64,000 nucleotides of DNA from Yanghanlia sp047501535 (GTDB lineage Bacteria; Pseudomonadota; Gammaproteobacteria; Burkholderiales; Burkholderiaceae_B). This document shows positions 50,505-59,613 of the stretch, in pieces (the stretch's first letter is position 1; each line of letters opens with the position of its first letter). Position numbers and translations under genes: made by a program. Where the stretch lies: positions 1-64,000 of the forward strand of contig NZ_JAZDRJ010000006.1 in the NCBI RefSeq assembly GCF_047501535.1, read 5' to 3'. Below the pieces are notes generated by a model, which ran no database searches, was not told the origin of the DNA, and worked only from the letters and a program-made list of their open reading frames with translations.

Positions 50505-50857
50505 GCGCTCGCCGCGCGGCTGCCGTTCGGGGTCATCGCTCGGGCGGGCCGCTGTTCCGTCTTCCGTGAGTTCCGTCGCCAAAACCGCCGACGGTATCAC
50601 TGCGCTTCTCCCTACAAGGGGTTCGCTTCGCCGGGTACTCACCCGATCCCTCCGCTTCGCTTCGGGCTGCGGCTTCCGTTCCCGCCTCTTTCCGGTCGGC
50701 GCTACATGATCCAGATCGGCACGGCGACGGAACTCACGGAAGACGGCGGCAAGACCGGAGAGCCTGCATAAACCCCACACGGCGGATTTACGTTTCGGCT
50801 CAAGAATCTTCGGATCCGGTCAGCTGAAAACCCAAAACCTCATTTGGAGATCAGATC
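50505..50857 (+). repeat. Conserved structured leader upstream of the DUF3560 gene (copy B)
   Basis: It matches copy A at 47621: the 18-bp block at 50505-50522 (353 bp before the ATG) and the 29-bp block at 50616-50644 (242 bp before the ATG) are at the same distance from the start codon. The element keeps CGGGT-ACTC-ACCCG. The upstream part, 50213-50504, is also gene-free and very GC-rich, with a hairpin-rich sequence. No ORF is supported. Confidence 0.7.
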
Positions 50858-51667
50858 ATGAACACCTATGAAGCGAAGCAAGCAGCACGGAAAGCAGGGT
50901 ATCAGGCCAAGGCCGCACAGGCCGAACGACAGGCAGACGCGGCACACGCCCAGGCGCACGACATGGCACAGGCCATTCCCTTTGGTCAACCAATTCTGGT
51001 GGGCCATCACTCCGAACGTGGCGACCGCCGCTATCGGGAGCGCATCCAGCAGGGCTATGAAAAATCCTTTGAGTTGCAGAAGAAGGCCGAACACTATGCA
51101 GACAAGGCCGCAGCAGTAGGCAAGGGCGGCATCTCCAGCGATGACCCGCAGGCCATCGAAAAACTGAAGGCCAAGCTGGCATCGTTGCAGGCATGGCAGG
51201 ACACCATGAAGAAACTGAATGGGATTCTTCGCCGCCACGCCAAGGCCGAGCCGGAAACCTGCATCAGCGCCCTCGTAGCCAGCGGCCTGGTGGACGATAC
51301 TCGCGCCCGCGAACTGGTCAAGCCCGATTTTATGGGTCGTATCGGTTTTGCACCGTACCAACTGCAGAACAACAACGCCAATATTCGCCGCATTGCCCAA
51401 CGCATCAAAGACCTGGAGAAAGTGGCTGACCGGCCCGAGTTTGAACGCAGCGGCCCCGGCTACACCTACCGCGAGGATCCGCAGGAAAACCGCGCCATGT
51501 TCCTGTTTGACGGCAAACCGGCGAAGGAAACTCGCGACTTGCTCAAGCGCCACGGTTTTCGCTGGAGTCCGACACGCAGCGCCTGGGTTCGACAACTGAC
51601 GGCCAATGCCCAATGGTCCGCAATGGATTTCATGCGTGCCCTGGAACTCGCCCAGCGGCAGCAATAA
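50858..51667 (+). CDS. DUF3560 domain protein
   Basis: A 269-residue soluble protein starting with a long, Ala/Gln/Lys-rich coiled-coil-like helix (AARKAGYQAKAAQAERQADA), a middle part with HHSERGDRRYRERIQ, and a C-terminal module (NRAMFLFDGKPAKETRDLLK, then GFRWSPTRSAWVRQLT). DUF3560 proteins are common on conjugative plasmids and phages, with no established function. TTTGGAG lies before the ATG. It precedes a terminator and ssb. Confidence 0.82.
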   Translation: MNTYEAKQAARKAGYQAKAAQAERQADAAHAQAHDMAQAIPFGQPILVGHHSERGDRRYRERIQQGYEKSFELQKKAEHYADKAAAVGKGGISSDDPQAIEKLKAKLASLQAWQDTMKKLNGILRRHAKAEPETCISALVASGLVDDTRARELVKPDFMGRIGFAPYQLQNNNANIRRIAQRIKDLEKVADRPEFERSGPGYTYREDPQENRAMFLFDGKPAKETRDLLKRHGFRWSPTRSAWVRQLTANAQWSAMDFMRALELAQRQQ

Positions 51668-51676
51668 GTCTTCCCC

Positions 51677-51704
51677 ACCTGGGCGAAAGGTCGTCCAGGT
51701 TTTT
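51677..51704 (+). terminator. Terminator/attenuator between DUF3560 gene and ssb
   Basis: ACCTGGGCGA-AAGG-TCGTCCAGGT, with one mismatch, is followed by TTTT. It lies 10 bp after the DUF3560 stop and 29 bp before the ssb start. Confidence 0.75.
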
Positions 51705-51733
51705 ACCCTGACTGACACAAAGGAGAAGTCACC

Positions 51734-52192
51734 ATGGCATCATTGAACCGCGCCACTCTGATCGGCAACCTTGGCAAAGACCCCGAAGTCCGCTACACCG
51801 CAGACGGTGCAGCCGTGTGCTCAGTGTCGATTGCCACGACCAACCAATGGAAGGACAAGGCCACAGGTGAGCGCCGCGAAGAAACTGAGTGGCACCGTGT
51901 CGTTTTTTATGGCCGATTGGCTCAAATTGCCGGTGAATACTTGCGCAAAGGCCGCACCGTATTTGTGGAAGGCCGCCTGAAAACCCGCAAATGGCAGGAC
52001 GCCGACACCGTCACAGATCGCTACACCACGGAAATCATTGCAGACCAAATGCAGATGTTGGGCGCCAGGGAAACGGCCCAGGCTGACACCGCCCAGCCTG
52101 GGCCGGCAGCCCGCTCGAAAGGCCGCAACAGCAAGGCGAAGGCACCTGCTGCAGCACCTGAAGAAGTCGAACCATCAGATATTCCGTTTTGA
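51734..52192 (+). CDS. ssb: Single-stranded DNA-binding protein, plasmid type
   Basis: Ssb of 152 residues: OB-fold (LNRATLIGNLGKDPEVRYTADG ... EWHRVVFYGRLAQIAGEYL) and an acidic tail ending SDIPF, the partner-binding tip. Plasmid Ssb protects incoming single strands during conjugation. AAGGAG lies 9 nt before the ATG. It belongs with DUF3560, radC and SRAP as a leading-region set. Confidence 0.96.
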   Translation: MASLNRATLIGNLGKDPEVRYTADGAAVCSVSIATTNQWKDKATGERREETEWHRVVFYGRLAQIAGEYLRKGRTVFVEGRLKTRKWQDADTVTDRYTTEIIADQMQMLGARETAQADTAQPGPAARSKGRNSKAKAPAAAPEEVEPSDIPF

Positions 52193-52309
52193 TCGACAGC
52201 CCGCCGAAGGCCGGGTAACGCCGGCCTGGCAAAAAACCGCGACTGGGCCGGCTTTGCCGGGTCTTGTCGCGTGTGGTTCCGTCATGTCCGCGCTGGCCTG
52301 CGCAAATCA

Positions 52310-52984
52310 TTAAATCAGGCTGGACTGTCGCGGCGGTTCCAGCGGGATGGCATCGAATGCCGCAGCGGGCGTCAGAGTAAATAGCGCCTGCGCGTCGTCC
52401 TGGCTGCCGTTCAGCCATTGATCGACATCGGCCAGCTCAATCGGAATCACCGAGCGCTTATCCTGCGCGCCGGCAGGTTTGGAGGGATCCGGCTTGTGCA
52501 TTCTGTTCATCAGGGGGTGAGTGTCCGCGTTCAGCGTGAGCATGGTGTAGCTTTCCACCACTTCGCCGGTATCTCGACCGACCCAGGTATTCCACAGACC
52601 GGCCAGCCCCCAGGGCGCACCATCGGCGCGCCGGAACCGCCACCACACATTGCTGCCGCTTTCCCAACAGGGCTCATCGAAAGATTCCGCCGGAATGATG
52701 CAGCGCTGCCCCCGCGCCCACGCCTGCCGGAAGGTGGGCTTGTTAGCCAGTTCTTCCGCACGTGCGTTGTTGGTGGAATAGGGCAGTTTGGCACCCTTGG
52801 CGAATGGTGGAATCAGCGCCCACTGGCCCGCAGCAAGTTCCCGCCCCTGGTCGCCCGCACGAATAAACGGCCCCATGCCCCGGGGATGGACCAGTGGCCC
52901 CCAGAGCCTTGGCGGGTTCTGGCCTCCTACATGCCAGTAGCGTTCAAGAGCCGCCTGATCGGGTGTTACGTAGCGATTGCACAT
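52310..52984 (-). CDS. SRAP-domain protein (YedK/HMCES-like)
   Basis: SRAP protein of 224 residues that crosslinks to abasic sites in single-stranded DNA. The start at 52984 puts the catalytic C2 after Met (MCNRYVTP); the longer frame upstream lacks this. Other conserved residues: NNARAE, ESFDEP and THPLMNRMH. The family shields abasic ssDNA, which suits a plasmid that enters as a single strand. It is on the opposite strand to ssb. Its upstream region carries hairpins (TCCCAGG-CGCAG-CCTGGGA and AGCAGC-AAAA-GCTGCT). Confidence 0.93.
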   Translation of the reverse strand: MCNRYVTPDQAALERYWHVGGQNPPRLWGPLVHPRGMGPFIRAGDQGRELAAGQWALIPPFAKGAKLPYSTNNARAEELANKPTFRQAWARGQRCIIPAESFDEPCWESGSNVWWRFRRADGAPWGLAGLWNTWVGRDTGEVVESYTMLTLNADTHPLMNRMHKPDPSKPAGAQDKRSVIPIELADVDQWLNGSQDDAQALFTLTPAAAFDAIPLEPPRQSSLI

Positions 52985-53585
52985 AGAGAAATTCCCGCGT
53001 GTTTGCTGCGGGTGTGCAATGTCGGGATTGCTGTTCTCTGCAGGTGGTTTACTGTTGGGGAGCATGTCAGAGCAGCTTTTGCTGCTAGTGCCGTGCAGTT
53101 CCCAGGCTGCGCCTGGGACCCTGTCCGGTGACGATGCCAGCCCGGTTTCCGTTCTGGCTGGGACTTCCGTCCCCAAGTTCGCCTTCGCTCATTTGTGGCC
53201 TTAAAAGTCCCACACATGACGCACCCCTGGCGGAGTGGGAAAAGGGCTTATGGATCAATCGTTTGCGGGCAAGCGGCCACTTTCGCCGCCGTAAGGCAGA
53301 CAGAGCAACAAACCGGCGTAAGACTTTGATTTGGCTGGCAGGATTGCGACCACGTCTGTGGCCTCTTGGCGCGTAGACAGCGTAGTGCCCCTACGGCCAC
53401 AACACCATGACTACAGACCGGCAGCCTTCAATCTGTACTTTGACCGCATGAAGACTGCAAGGACACTACACGTTGACTGCATAGAGGCTGCTATGGATTT
53501 ACAGGGCCGCAGCAATAGACCTACCAGGGGGCTACGTCAGAGAAACCCTCACCTCGGTGAGGCGGCAGATTGTCTGTATTTTCGC
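52985..53585. other. Gene-free stretch between SRAP and Usp genes
   Basis: This 600-bp region has no frame with recognisable similarity; the overlapping frames read as shadow sequence. Apart from the hairpin-rich SRAP leader (52985-53200), I see no repeats or promoters I can support. Confidence 0.5.
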
Positions 53586-54422
53586 TCAACGAAGGATCAG
53601 CACAGGGACTTTGCTTTGCCGCAAAATGGCCGTGGTAGTGCTACCCACAACCAAGTGCCGGATCCTCGAATGTCCGTAGGCACCCATGACCATCATATTG
53701 ATGCTCTGCTGCTGCGCATAGTTAGCCAACGCATTGGCAGGCTCTCCGTCAAGCTGGTGAGATGTCACTTGGAACCCCGCCCCATCCAATCTCTCAGAGG
53801 CCCAGCGCAGCGCTTCCACGGCATTGCCTACCGTCACGACATGGCACTCCAAGCCGCGCAACAGCGGGCTGTCTGCCACCATCTCGACTGTTTTGCGGCC
53901 TGTCGCGCTCCCGTCAAAGGCAATCATGAAGCGCTGGGGCTCAGCGAATTTTGAATTGGCTACCAGGATCGGGCGGTGCAGCGTGCGCACTGCACTCTCC
54001 AGGTTGTGATCCAATAAAAAGCGCTTGGGCTTCGCCTCATGATCGTGCTGACCGAGTACATACAGACGAGTGTCTGTCTCGATCTCGACCAGCGTTTCGA
54101 TGAGTTCTCCATGACGCTGGCGTGCGCTGACCTGTTGTGTACCGGCTGCTATGGCCCGCTGCTTGGCGCCTTCCAGCAGTTGCCGGCCATGTTCCCGCGC
54201 AATGATGCTGCGACGCTCATCCAGATCGGACAATTCCTGCAGAAGGGACTCTTGGGCGCCTAACCCGATACTGCCGCTGGCATCGACCTTCGCATCGTCC
54301 TGACGAACTAGCACATGAAGGAATTCAAGCGGAGTACCCAGCCTCTTTGCCGCCCAGGTCGCATAGTCGCAGACGCTCTCGGTGTAGCTCGCGCCGTCAA
54401 TACAAGCAATCACGTTGTTCAT
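53586..54422 (-). CDS. Tandem universal stress protein (UspA family)
   Basis: Two Usp domains in 278 residues (start MNNVIACIDG; the second domain starts near RFMIAFDGSATG). The second domain has the ATP-binding G-x2-G-x9-GS pattern in MGAYGHSRIRHLVVGSTT. The upstream SulP transporter gene ends 9 bp before on the same strand, so both form a unit. SulP-Usp pairs recur in bacteria; the Usp may regulate the transporter. The first domain lacks an obvious full ATP motif. Confidence 0.85.
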   Translation of the reverse strand: MNNVIACIDGASYTESVCDYATWAAKRLGTPLEFLHVLVRQDDAKVDASGSIGLGAQESLLQELSDLDERRSIIAREHGRQLLEGAKQRAIAAGTQQVSARQRHGELIETLVEIETDTRLYVLGQHDHEAKPKRFLLDHNLESAVRTLHRPILVANSKFAEPQRFMIAFDGSATGRKTVEMVADSPLLRGLECHVVTVGNAVEALRWASERLDGAGFQVTSHQLDGEPANALANYAQQQSINMMVMGAYGHSRIRHLVVGSTTTAILRQSKVPVLILR

Positions 54423-54431
54423 GGTGTCTCC

Positions 54432-55913
54432 TTAGTGTGCGGTCAGGTCGTGGTCAGCGCCGGCTTTGTCATGAACGGCATATCGGTCGACCAGAGTTGC
54501 GCTGGCCTCGTTCATGCCGATGATGTCAACGGTGGTGGCGTCCCTCCGGAACTTCAAAACAATCTTGTCCAGCGCATTGATTGCGGTGATGTCCCAGAAA
54601 TGCGCGCGGCTCACATCGATCGTGATGCGATCGACGGCTTCCTTGAAATCGAACGCCGATACGAACCTGTCTGCAGAGGCAAAGAAAACCTGACCAGACA
54701 CCACGTAGTTGCGACATTTGCCCTCGTCCACGAGCTCGGACTTGACCTGAAACAGTCGGCTGACCTTGGTGGCGAAGAAGAGGGCGCTAAGCAGGACGCC
54801 CACGAAAACACCCTTGGCCAGATCATGCGTGGCAACGACCACGATGACGGTTGCCACCATGACGATGCTGGAGCTCTTGGGGTGAGCGCGCAGATTACGG
54901 ATAGATTCCCAGCTGAAGGTGCCGATGGACACCATGATCATCACGGCCACCAGTGCAGCCATGGGGATTTGTTTTACCCACGGCCCAAGGAACACCACCA
55001 TAATCAGCAGAATTACGCCGGCCGCCAGCGTGGAAAGCCTGCCGCGACCGCCGGATTTAACGTTGATGACCGACTGGCCGATCATGGCGCATCCCGCCAT
55101 GCCGCCCAGCAGACCGGAGGCAATGTTAGCGACGCCTTGGCCGGCGCATTCCCGGTTCTTGTCGCTCGGCGTGTCAGTCAGGTCGTCCACGATGGTGGCG
55201 GTCATCATGGACTCGAGCAAACCGACGATTGCCAGGGTCAGCGAGTACGGGAAGATGATGGCTAGCGTTTCCCAGTTCAACGGCACCTGCGGCAGCAGGA
55301 AAACCGGCAGGCTGTCTGGCAGCTCACCCATATCTCCCACCGTACGGATATCCAGGTCCAGCATCATTGCGACTGCGGTGAGCAACACGATGCAGACGAG
55401 AGGAGAGGGAACAGATTTCGTGAGGTAGGGGAAAAGGTAGATGATGCCCAGGCCTGCGGCGGTCATGGCATACACCACCCAGGTGACATTGGTCAGCTCG
55501 GGAAGCTGGGCCATGAAGATAAGGATGGCCAGCGCATTGACGAAACCGGTGACGACCGAGCGCGATACGAAACGCATCAGGCCGCCCAGCTTAAGTACAC
55601 CGGCCAGAATCTGGAACACGCCAGTCAAAAGGGTTGCAGCCAAGAGATACTGCAGGCCGTGCTCCTTGACCAGGGTGACCATCAGGAGCGCCATGGCACC
55701 GGTGGCAGCCGAGATCATGCCCGGGCGGCCGCCAGCAAAAGCGATGACAACTGCAATACAGAAGGAGGCATACAGACCCACTTTGGGATCTACGCCGGCG
55801 ATGATGGAAAACGCAATGGCTTCAGGGATCAGCGCGAGCGCGACGACGATACCGGCGAGCAGGTCGCCACGGACATTGGAAAACCAGTCCTGGTGCAGGG
55901 ATTTAGTTAGCAT
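54432..55913 (-). CDS. SulP-family anion transporter with STAS domain
   Basis: SulP/SLC26-type transporter, about 493 residues. Membrane domain with the family signature LAGIVVALALIPEAIAFSIIAG near the start, plus a cytoplasmic STAS domain at the C-terminus (ITIDVSRAHFWDITAINALD). The start was set at ATG 55913 (MLTKSLHQDWFSN); starts at 55964 or 56024 are possible and none has a good ribosome site. The anion (sulfate, bicarbonate or other) cannot be told from sequence. The 55914-56325 stretch upstream has no supported gene. Confidence 0.85.
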   Translation of the reverse strand: MLTKSLHQDWFSNVRGDLLAGIVVALALIPEAIAFSIIAGVDPKVGLYASFCIAVVIAFAGGRPGMISAATGAMALLMVTLVKEHGLQYLLAATLLTGVFQILAGVLKLGGLMRFVSRSVVTGFVNALAILIFMAQLPELTNVTWVVYAMTAAGLGIIYLFPYLTKSVPSPLVCIVLLTAVAMMLDLDIRTVGDMGELPDSLPVFLLPQVPLNWETLAIIFPYSLTLAIVGLLESMMTATIVDDLTDTPSDKNRECAGQGVANIASGLLGGMAGCAMIGQSVINVKSGGRGRLSTLAAGVILLIMVVFLGPWVKQIPMAALVAVMIMVSIGTFSWESIRNLRAHPKSSSIVMVATVIVVVATHDLAKGVFVGVLLSALFFATKVSRLFQVKSELVDEGKCRNYVVSGQVFFASADRFVSAFDFKEAVDRITIDVSRAHFWDITAINALDKIVLKFRRDATTVDIIGMNEASATLVDRYAVHDKAGADHDLTAH

Positions 55914-56325
55914 GGACACAAGAAAAAGCGTCGCTCTGCCGCAAGCGTGCAGCAGAGCCGACATAAGTCGGAAATATTGGGGAAGACGAAGGTCGAACCA
56001 GCAGCGCTTGGTGCTGGAACGCAAACGGAACTACCGACTTAGGGCGGACTCAGTCGTTGCCGAGCTGCCTTGTGAATGGCATGACCCGCTTGGCGGGCGA
56101 TGTTTGCTTGAGAAAAAGGCACAGACAATCCCGCCCACGCAGGGGCGACATCTCGGACGGATGAGGAAAGACTGTTGTGCATAGCGGCATTATACCTTGA
56201 GGATAAAGGCGGTTTCTAATTGACCTGTACCAGGGTGCATTCCGGTTTTGCAGGCGCAGTTGGCAAGAATCCGCTTTTTAGGAGGATCTCCGTCAGGATG
56301 AACTCCATTGGCTGAGCGCATTCCA

Positions 56326-57537
56326 TCAGGTCTTATGTGCAGATTCATGACGACCTATGGGCAAGCGCCACGTCACCACTACCCCGACCAACGCCAAGGT
56401 GGTGAGTGTGGTCAACAGGATCGTCGGCCCCAGTTCGCTGAGCAGCATCGCCATCATCAGGGGAGCAATGGCTTGGGCAAAAAGCATGGGGCGCGCCAGT
56501 AGGCCCATACGGGTGCCATATCCTTGAGGCCCGAAAAGGGCGAGTGGAAGCGTGCCGCGCACGATGGTAAGAAGGCCATTGCCTGCGCCATATAGAGCCG
56601 TTGCAACAAACGCCAGAGCAGGGTCCGCCGCAGCCAGGAGGGCGAGGCCGAGAAAGCAGAGCAACACGGCACCACGCGCGGACCATGTCGGATGAAGCGA
56701 TCGCCAAAGGGAAAACTCCAACAGTCTGGCGACCACCTGTGATGGGCCGATCATCATGCCGACGGCCAATGCCACAGGCGCAGCAAAGCCGAGCTGGCCA
56801 AGGACATCGAGCAGATGCACGGAAAGGCTGGACATAACGGATGACTGCAATGTGAAAAGGATGGCGACTAGCACGAAAAGGCATCTGGCTTCCTTGATCA
56901 CCTCGGCCGGCTGTTCAGCTTGTTTTGTGGGCTCGACTTCGCTATTGCGCTGCTGCTCGCGAGGGATCAACAGTAAATACAGCGGCAACCCTACCGTCAA
57001 ATGCACACCAGCCAGCACCAAGCAGGTATCGCGCCAACCCAGTTCAGCCTCCAGGCCCGTGATGGCCGGCCAGGCCACCGTACTGGCAAAGCCGCCCATC
57101 AGCGTCACGCCTGTCATGGCGGTGCGAGAGTTATCCCCAAACAGCCGTCCCAGCGTGGAAAAGGCGGCGTCATACAAGCCGCTGGCCATGGCCGTTCCCA
57201 GGATGGTCCATGCGAGGAAGTAAACAAGCAGGCTCGGCGCCAAGCCCATCAGGGCCAGTCCTGCTGCCAGCAGTAGAGAGCTGGTGGCTAATACGGGACG
57301 GCCACCGAATTGATCGATTAGCCGGCCCGCGCGGGGCGCGCTGAAACCGGCCACCAGCAGCCCCCAGGAAAGACCTGCGACTACGCTACCAAGTGACCAT
57401 CCGCTTTCACGTGCAATCGACGCGGCTAGTACAGCAGGCAAGTAAAACGTGCTGCCCCAGGCGAGTATCTGGGTGAGGCCGAGCACGCTGATCAAGCGAA
57501 CAGGGGCGGGCGAGAGAGTAGGTAAAGGAATGCGCAC
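56326..57537 (-). CDS. MFS transporter of the ars cluster (copy 2)
   Basis: Major facilitator, 403 residues, homologous along its length to 6457-7647 (shared GMMIGPSQV..ARLLEFSLWR and TQILAWGSTFYLPAVLAA). The GTG at 57537 matches the other copy's start; the frame to 57585 is longer but not conserved. It is divergent from arsR copy 3. The substrate is probably an arsenical, unknown in detail. Confidence 0.83.
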   Translation of the reverse strand: MRIPLPTLSPAPVRLISVLGLTQILAWGSTFYLPAVLAASIARESGWSLGSVVAGLSWGLLVAGFSAPRAGRLIDQFGGRPVLATSSLLLAAGLALMGLAPSLLVYFLAWTILGTAMASGLYDAAFSTLGRLFGDNSRTAMTGVTLMGGFASTVAWPAITGLEAELGWRDTCLVLAGVHLTVGLPLYLLLIPREQQRNSEVEPTKQAEQPAEVIKEARCLFVLVAILFTLQSSVMSSLSVHLLDVLGQLGFAAPVALAVGMMIGPSQVVARLLEFSLWRSLHPTWSARGAVLLCFLGLALLAAADPALAFVATALYGAGNGLLTIVRGTLPLALFGPQGYGTRMGLLARPMLFAQAIAPLMMAMLLSELGPTILLTTLTTLALVGVVVTWRLPIGRHESAHKT

Positions 57538-57674
57538 AAAGCCTGCCTTGTTGTTAGGACCGGTCACGCCAGCTGTCACTGCCACTCTTCGTGATTTGAT
57601 GAGCTAGTAGGGGCGCCAACGCTGCTTTTACCGCGACGGCAGCGCTCGATGATGCGTCGTTTGACGGACGATAC

Positions 57675-57710
57675 TTGTTTGTATTCTATATTTCCACGAT
57701 AATGAAAGTA
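57675..57710 (+). promoter_or_regulatory. ars promoter/operator, cluster 2
   Basis: -35 TTGTTT (57675-57680), 17-bp spacer, -10 GATAAT (57698-57703), then 6 nt to the arsR ATG. The operator arms ATTTC and GAAAG (57690-57708) have a 9-bp spacer, one base shorter than cluster 1. Confidence 0.7.
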
Positions 57711-58054
57711 TGGAATCTAAAGACATCATCCGGGTGTTGTCGGCGCTTGCCCAGGAGTCTCGGCTGGCTGTTTACCGATTGCTGGTACAGGCCGGACCAG
57801 AAGGCCTTCCGGCTGGGCGCATTGCCAAACTCGCCCATATCCCTCCCTCATCGCTGTCCTTTCACCTGAAGGAGCTTTCCCATGCAGGGCTTGTGTCCTC
57901 GCGCCAGGAAAGCCGCTTCGTGATCTATAGCGCCAACTATCCCACCATGAACGCCGTGCTGGGATACCTCGCAGAGAACTGCTGCGACGGTATTTCGTGC
58001 GTACCAGCCTGCGATCCCACTGAGAGTCAGTCAGATGAACGACAAGATCTATAA
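57710..58054 (+). CDS. arsR: ArsR-family As(III)-responsive repressor (copy 3)
   Basis: Winged-helix repressor of 114 residues. DNA-binding helix IPPSSLSFHLKELSHAGL; As(III) cysteines C91, C92, C97 (NCCDGISC), with one more at C101. No ribosome site is visible and the -10 box is 6 nt from ATG, as in the other copies. Its 3' end overlaps the following arsC by 20 bp. Confidence 0.93.
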   Translation: MESKDIIRVLSALAQESRLAVYRLLVQAGPEGLPAGRIAKLAHIPPSSLSFHLKELSHAGLVSSRQESRFVIYSANYPTMNAVLGYLAENCCDGISCVPACDPTESQSDERQDL

Positions 58055-58538
58055 CGTCCTCGTGTTGTGCACGGGAAATTCCGCGCGAAGCATCATGGCC
58101 GAGGCGCTGATCAACACCATCGGCAAGGGACGGTTCCGTGCCTACAGCGCCGGTAGCCACCCTGCTGGTGCCGTGAACCCCTTTGCCATTGAGCAGGCCA
58201 GGCAGGCGGGATACCCCACTGATGGTCTGCGCAGCAAGAGCTGGGACGAGTTTGCCGGGCCCGATGCCCCGCACATGGACTTCGTCATTACCGTTTGCGA
58301 TAACGCGGCAGGTGAAGTCTGCCCGGTATGGCCTGGCCACCCGATTACGGCTCACTGGGGATTTGAGGATCCGGCAAAGGCGGAGGGCACCGACGAGGAA
58401 AAACGTCACGCGTTTGCCAAGGTGTGCCGCCAGATTTCCACCCGCGTGCAGCTCTTTTGCGCCTTGCCTATCGACAAGCTCGATCACAACGCCATCAAGC
58501 GCGAAGTAAACGAAATCGGCCAGCTACCCAAAGACTAA
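58035..58538 (+). CDS. arsC: Arsenate reductase, low-molecular-weight phosphatase type (third copy)
   Basis: Third phosphatase-fold reductase, 167 residues. P-loop C12-TGNSA-R18 (VLVLCTGNSARSIMAE), cysteines in VCDNAAGEVCP, acid loop AHWGFEDP. It resembles the 5514-6008 protein more than the 5032 one. It overlaps arsR and precedes acr3 by 13 bp. Confidence 0.93.
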   Translation: MNDKIYNVLVLCTGNSARSIMAEALINTIGKGRFRAYSAGSHPAGAVNPFAIEQARQAGYPTDGLRSKSWDEFAGPDAPHMDFVITVCDNAAGEVCPVWPGHPITAHWGFEDPAKAEGTDEEKRHAFAKVCRQISTRVQLFCALPIDKLDHNAIKREVNEIGQLPKD

Positions 58539-58551
58539 CGCAGGAATTCCC

Positions 58552-59613
58552 GTGCAAACCCGACGCCTATCCTTTCTCGACCGCTATCTCACGCTCTGGA
58601 TTTTTGCCGCCATGGCGCTGGGGGTGCTTCTTGGCACCACCTTCGACGGCCTGCCGCAATGGCTGGAGAGCCTTTCCGTCGGCACGACCAACATTCCCAT
58701 TGCCATCGGCCTGATACTGATGATGTATCCGCCGCTTGCGAAGGTGCGTTACGAGGAGCTTCCCCTGGTGTTCCAGGACAAGAAGGTTCTTGCGCTCTCG
58801 CTGGTACAGAACTGGGTGATCGGGCCGATCCTGATGTTCGCGCTTGCGGCGTACTTTCTGCACGACTACCCTGCCTACATGACAGGGCTTATCCTGATCG
58901 GCCTGGCGCGCTGTATTGCCATGGTGCTGGTGTGGAACCAGCTTGCCTGCGGCAGCAACCAGTATGTGGCGGCACTGGTGGCGTTCAACTCGATTTTCCA
59001 GATCGTCTTCTTCAGCGTCTACGCCTGGTTCTTCCTCGATGTGCTGCCACCGGTCTTCGGCTTGCAGAGCAGCGTGCTGGATGTCAGCTTCTGGACCATT
59101 GCGAAAGCCGTCCTGGTCTATCTGGGCATTCCTTTCCTGGCGGGGTACCTGACCCGGCGCTTTCTGGTCAGGGCGCGCGGCGAAGCCTGGTACAACGATA
59201 CCTTCATCCCGCGCATCAGCCCGATCACGCTGATTGCGCTGTTGTTCACCATCGTGGCCATGTTCAGTTTGAAGGGCGGTTCTGTTGTTGAGCTGCCACT
59301 GGACGCCTTGCGTATCGCCGTGCCGCTCGCGCTGTATTTCGTGATCATGTTCGTCGTGAGCTTCATGATGGGCAAGCTTATCGACACCGACTACCCGCGC
59401 ACCACGGCGCTTGCCTTCACTGCGGCCAGCAACAATTTCGAACTTGCCATCGCCGTAGGCATCGCGGCATTCGGACTGGCTTCCCCAGTGGCCTTTGCCA
59501 CGGTCATCGGGCCACTGGTCGAAGTGCCCGTGCTGATTGCCCTGGTGCATGTGGCATTGTGGCTCGGCAGGCGCTACTTCACCTCCACCGCACCTCTGCA
59601 AAGCAAGGCATGA
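58552..59613 (+). CDS. acr3: Arsenite efflux permease Acr3
   Basis: Acr3 of the bile acid:sodium symporter superfamily, 353 residues and ten hydrophobic segments; exports As(III). Key stretches: GLARCIAMVLVWNQLACG (with the essential Cys) and FTAASNNFELAIAVGIAAFG. The start is GTG at 58552 with AGGAA upstream. It is a different fold from ArsB in cluster 1, so the element carries both known arsenite pump families. The stop overlaps arsO as ATGA. Confidence 0.96.
   Translation: MQTRRLSFLDRYLTLWIFAAMALGVLLGTTFDGLPQWLESLSVGTTNIPIAIGLILMMYPPLAKVRYEELPLVFQDKKVLALSLVQNWVIGPILMFALAAYFLHDYPAYMTGLILIGLARCIAMVLVWNQLACGSNQYVAALVAFNSIFQIVFFSVYAWFFLDVLPPVFGLQSSVLDVSFWTIAKAVLVYLGIPFLAGYLTRRFLVRARGEAWYNDTFIPRISPITLIALLFTIVAMFSLKGGSVVELPLDALRIAVPLALYFVIMFVVSFMMGKLIDTDYPRTTALAFTAASNNFELAIAVGIAAFGLASPVAFATVIGPLVEVPVLIALVHVALWLGRRYFTSTAPLQSKA

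Noticed and set aside
53331..53954. 207-residue plus-strand frame
   Set aside because: Mostly antisense to the universal stress protein gene, with no family features.
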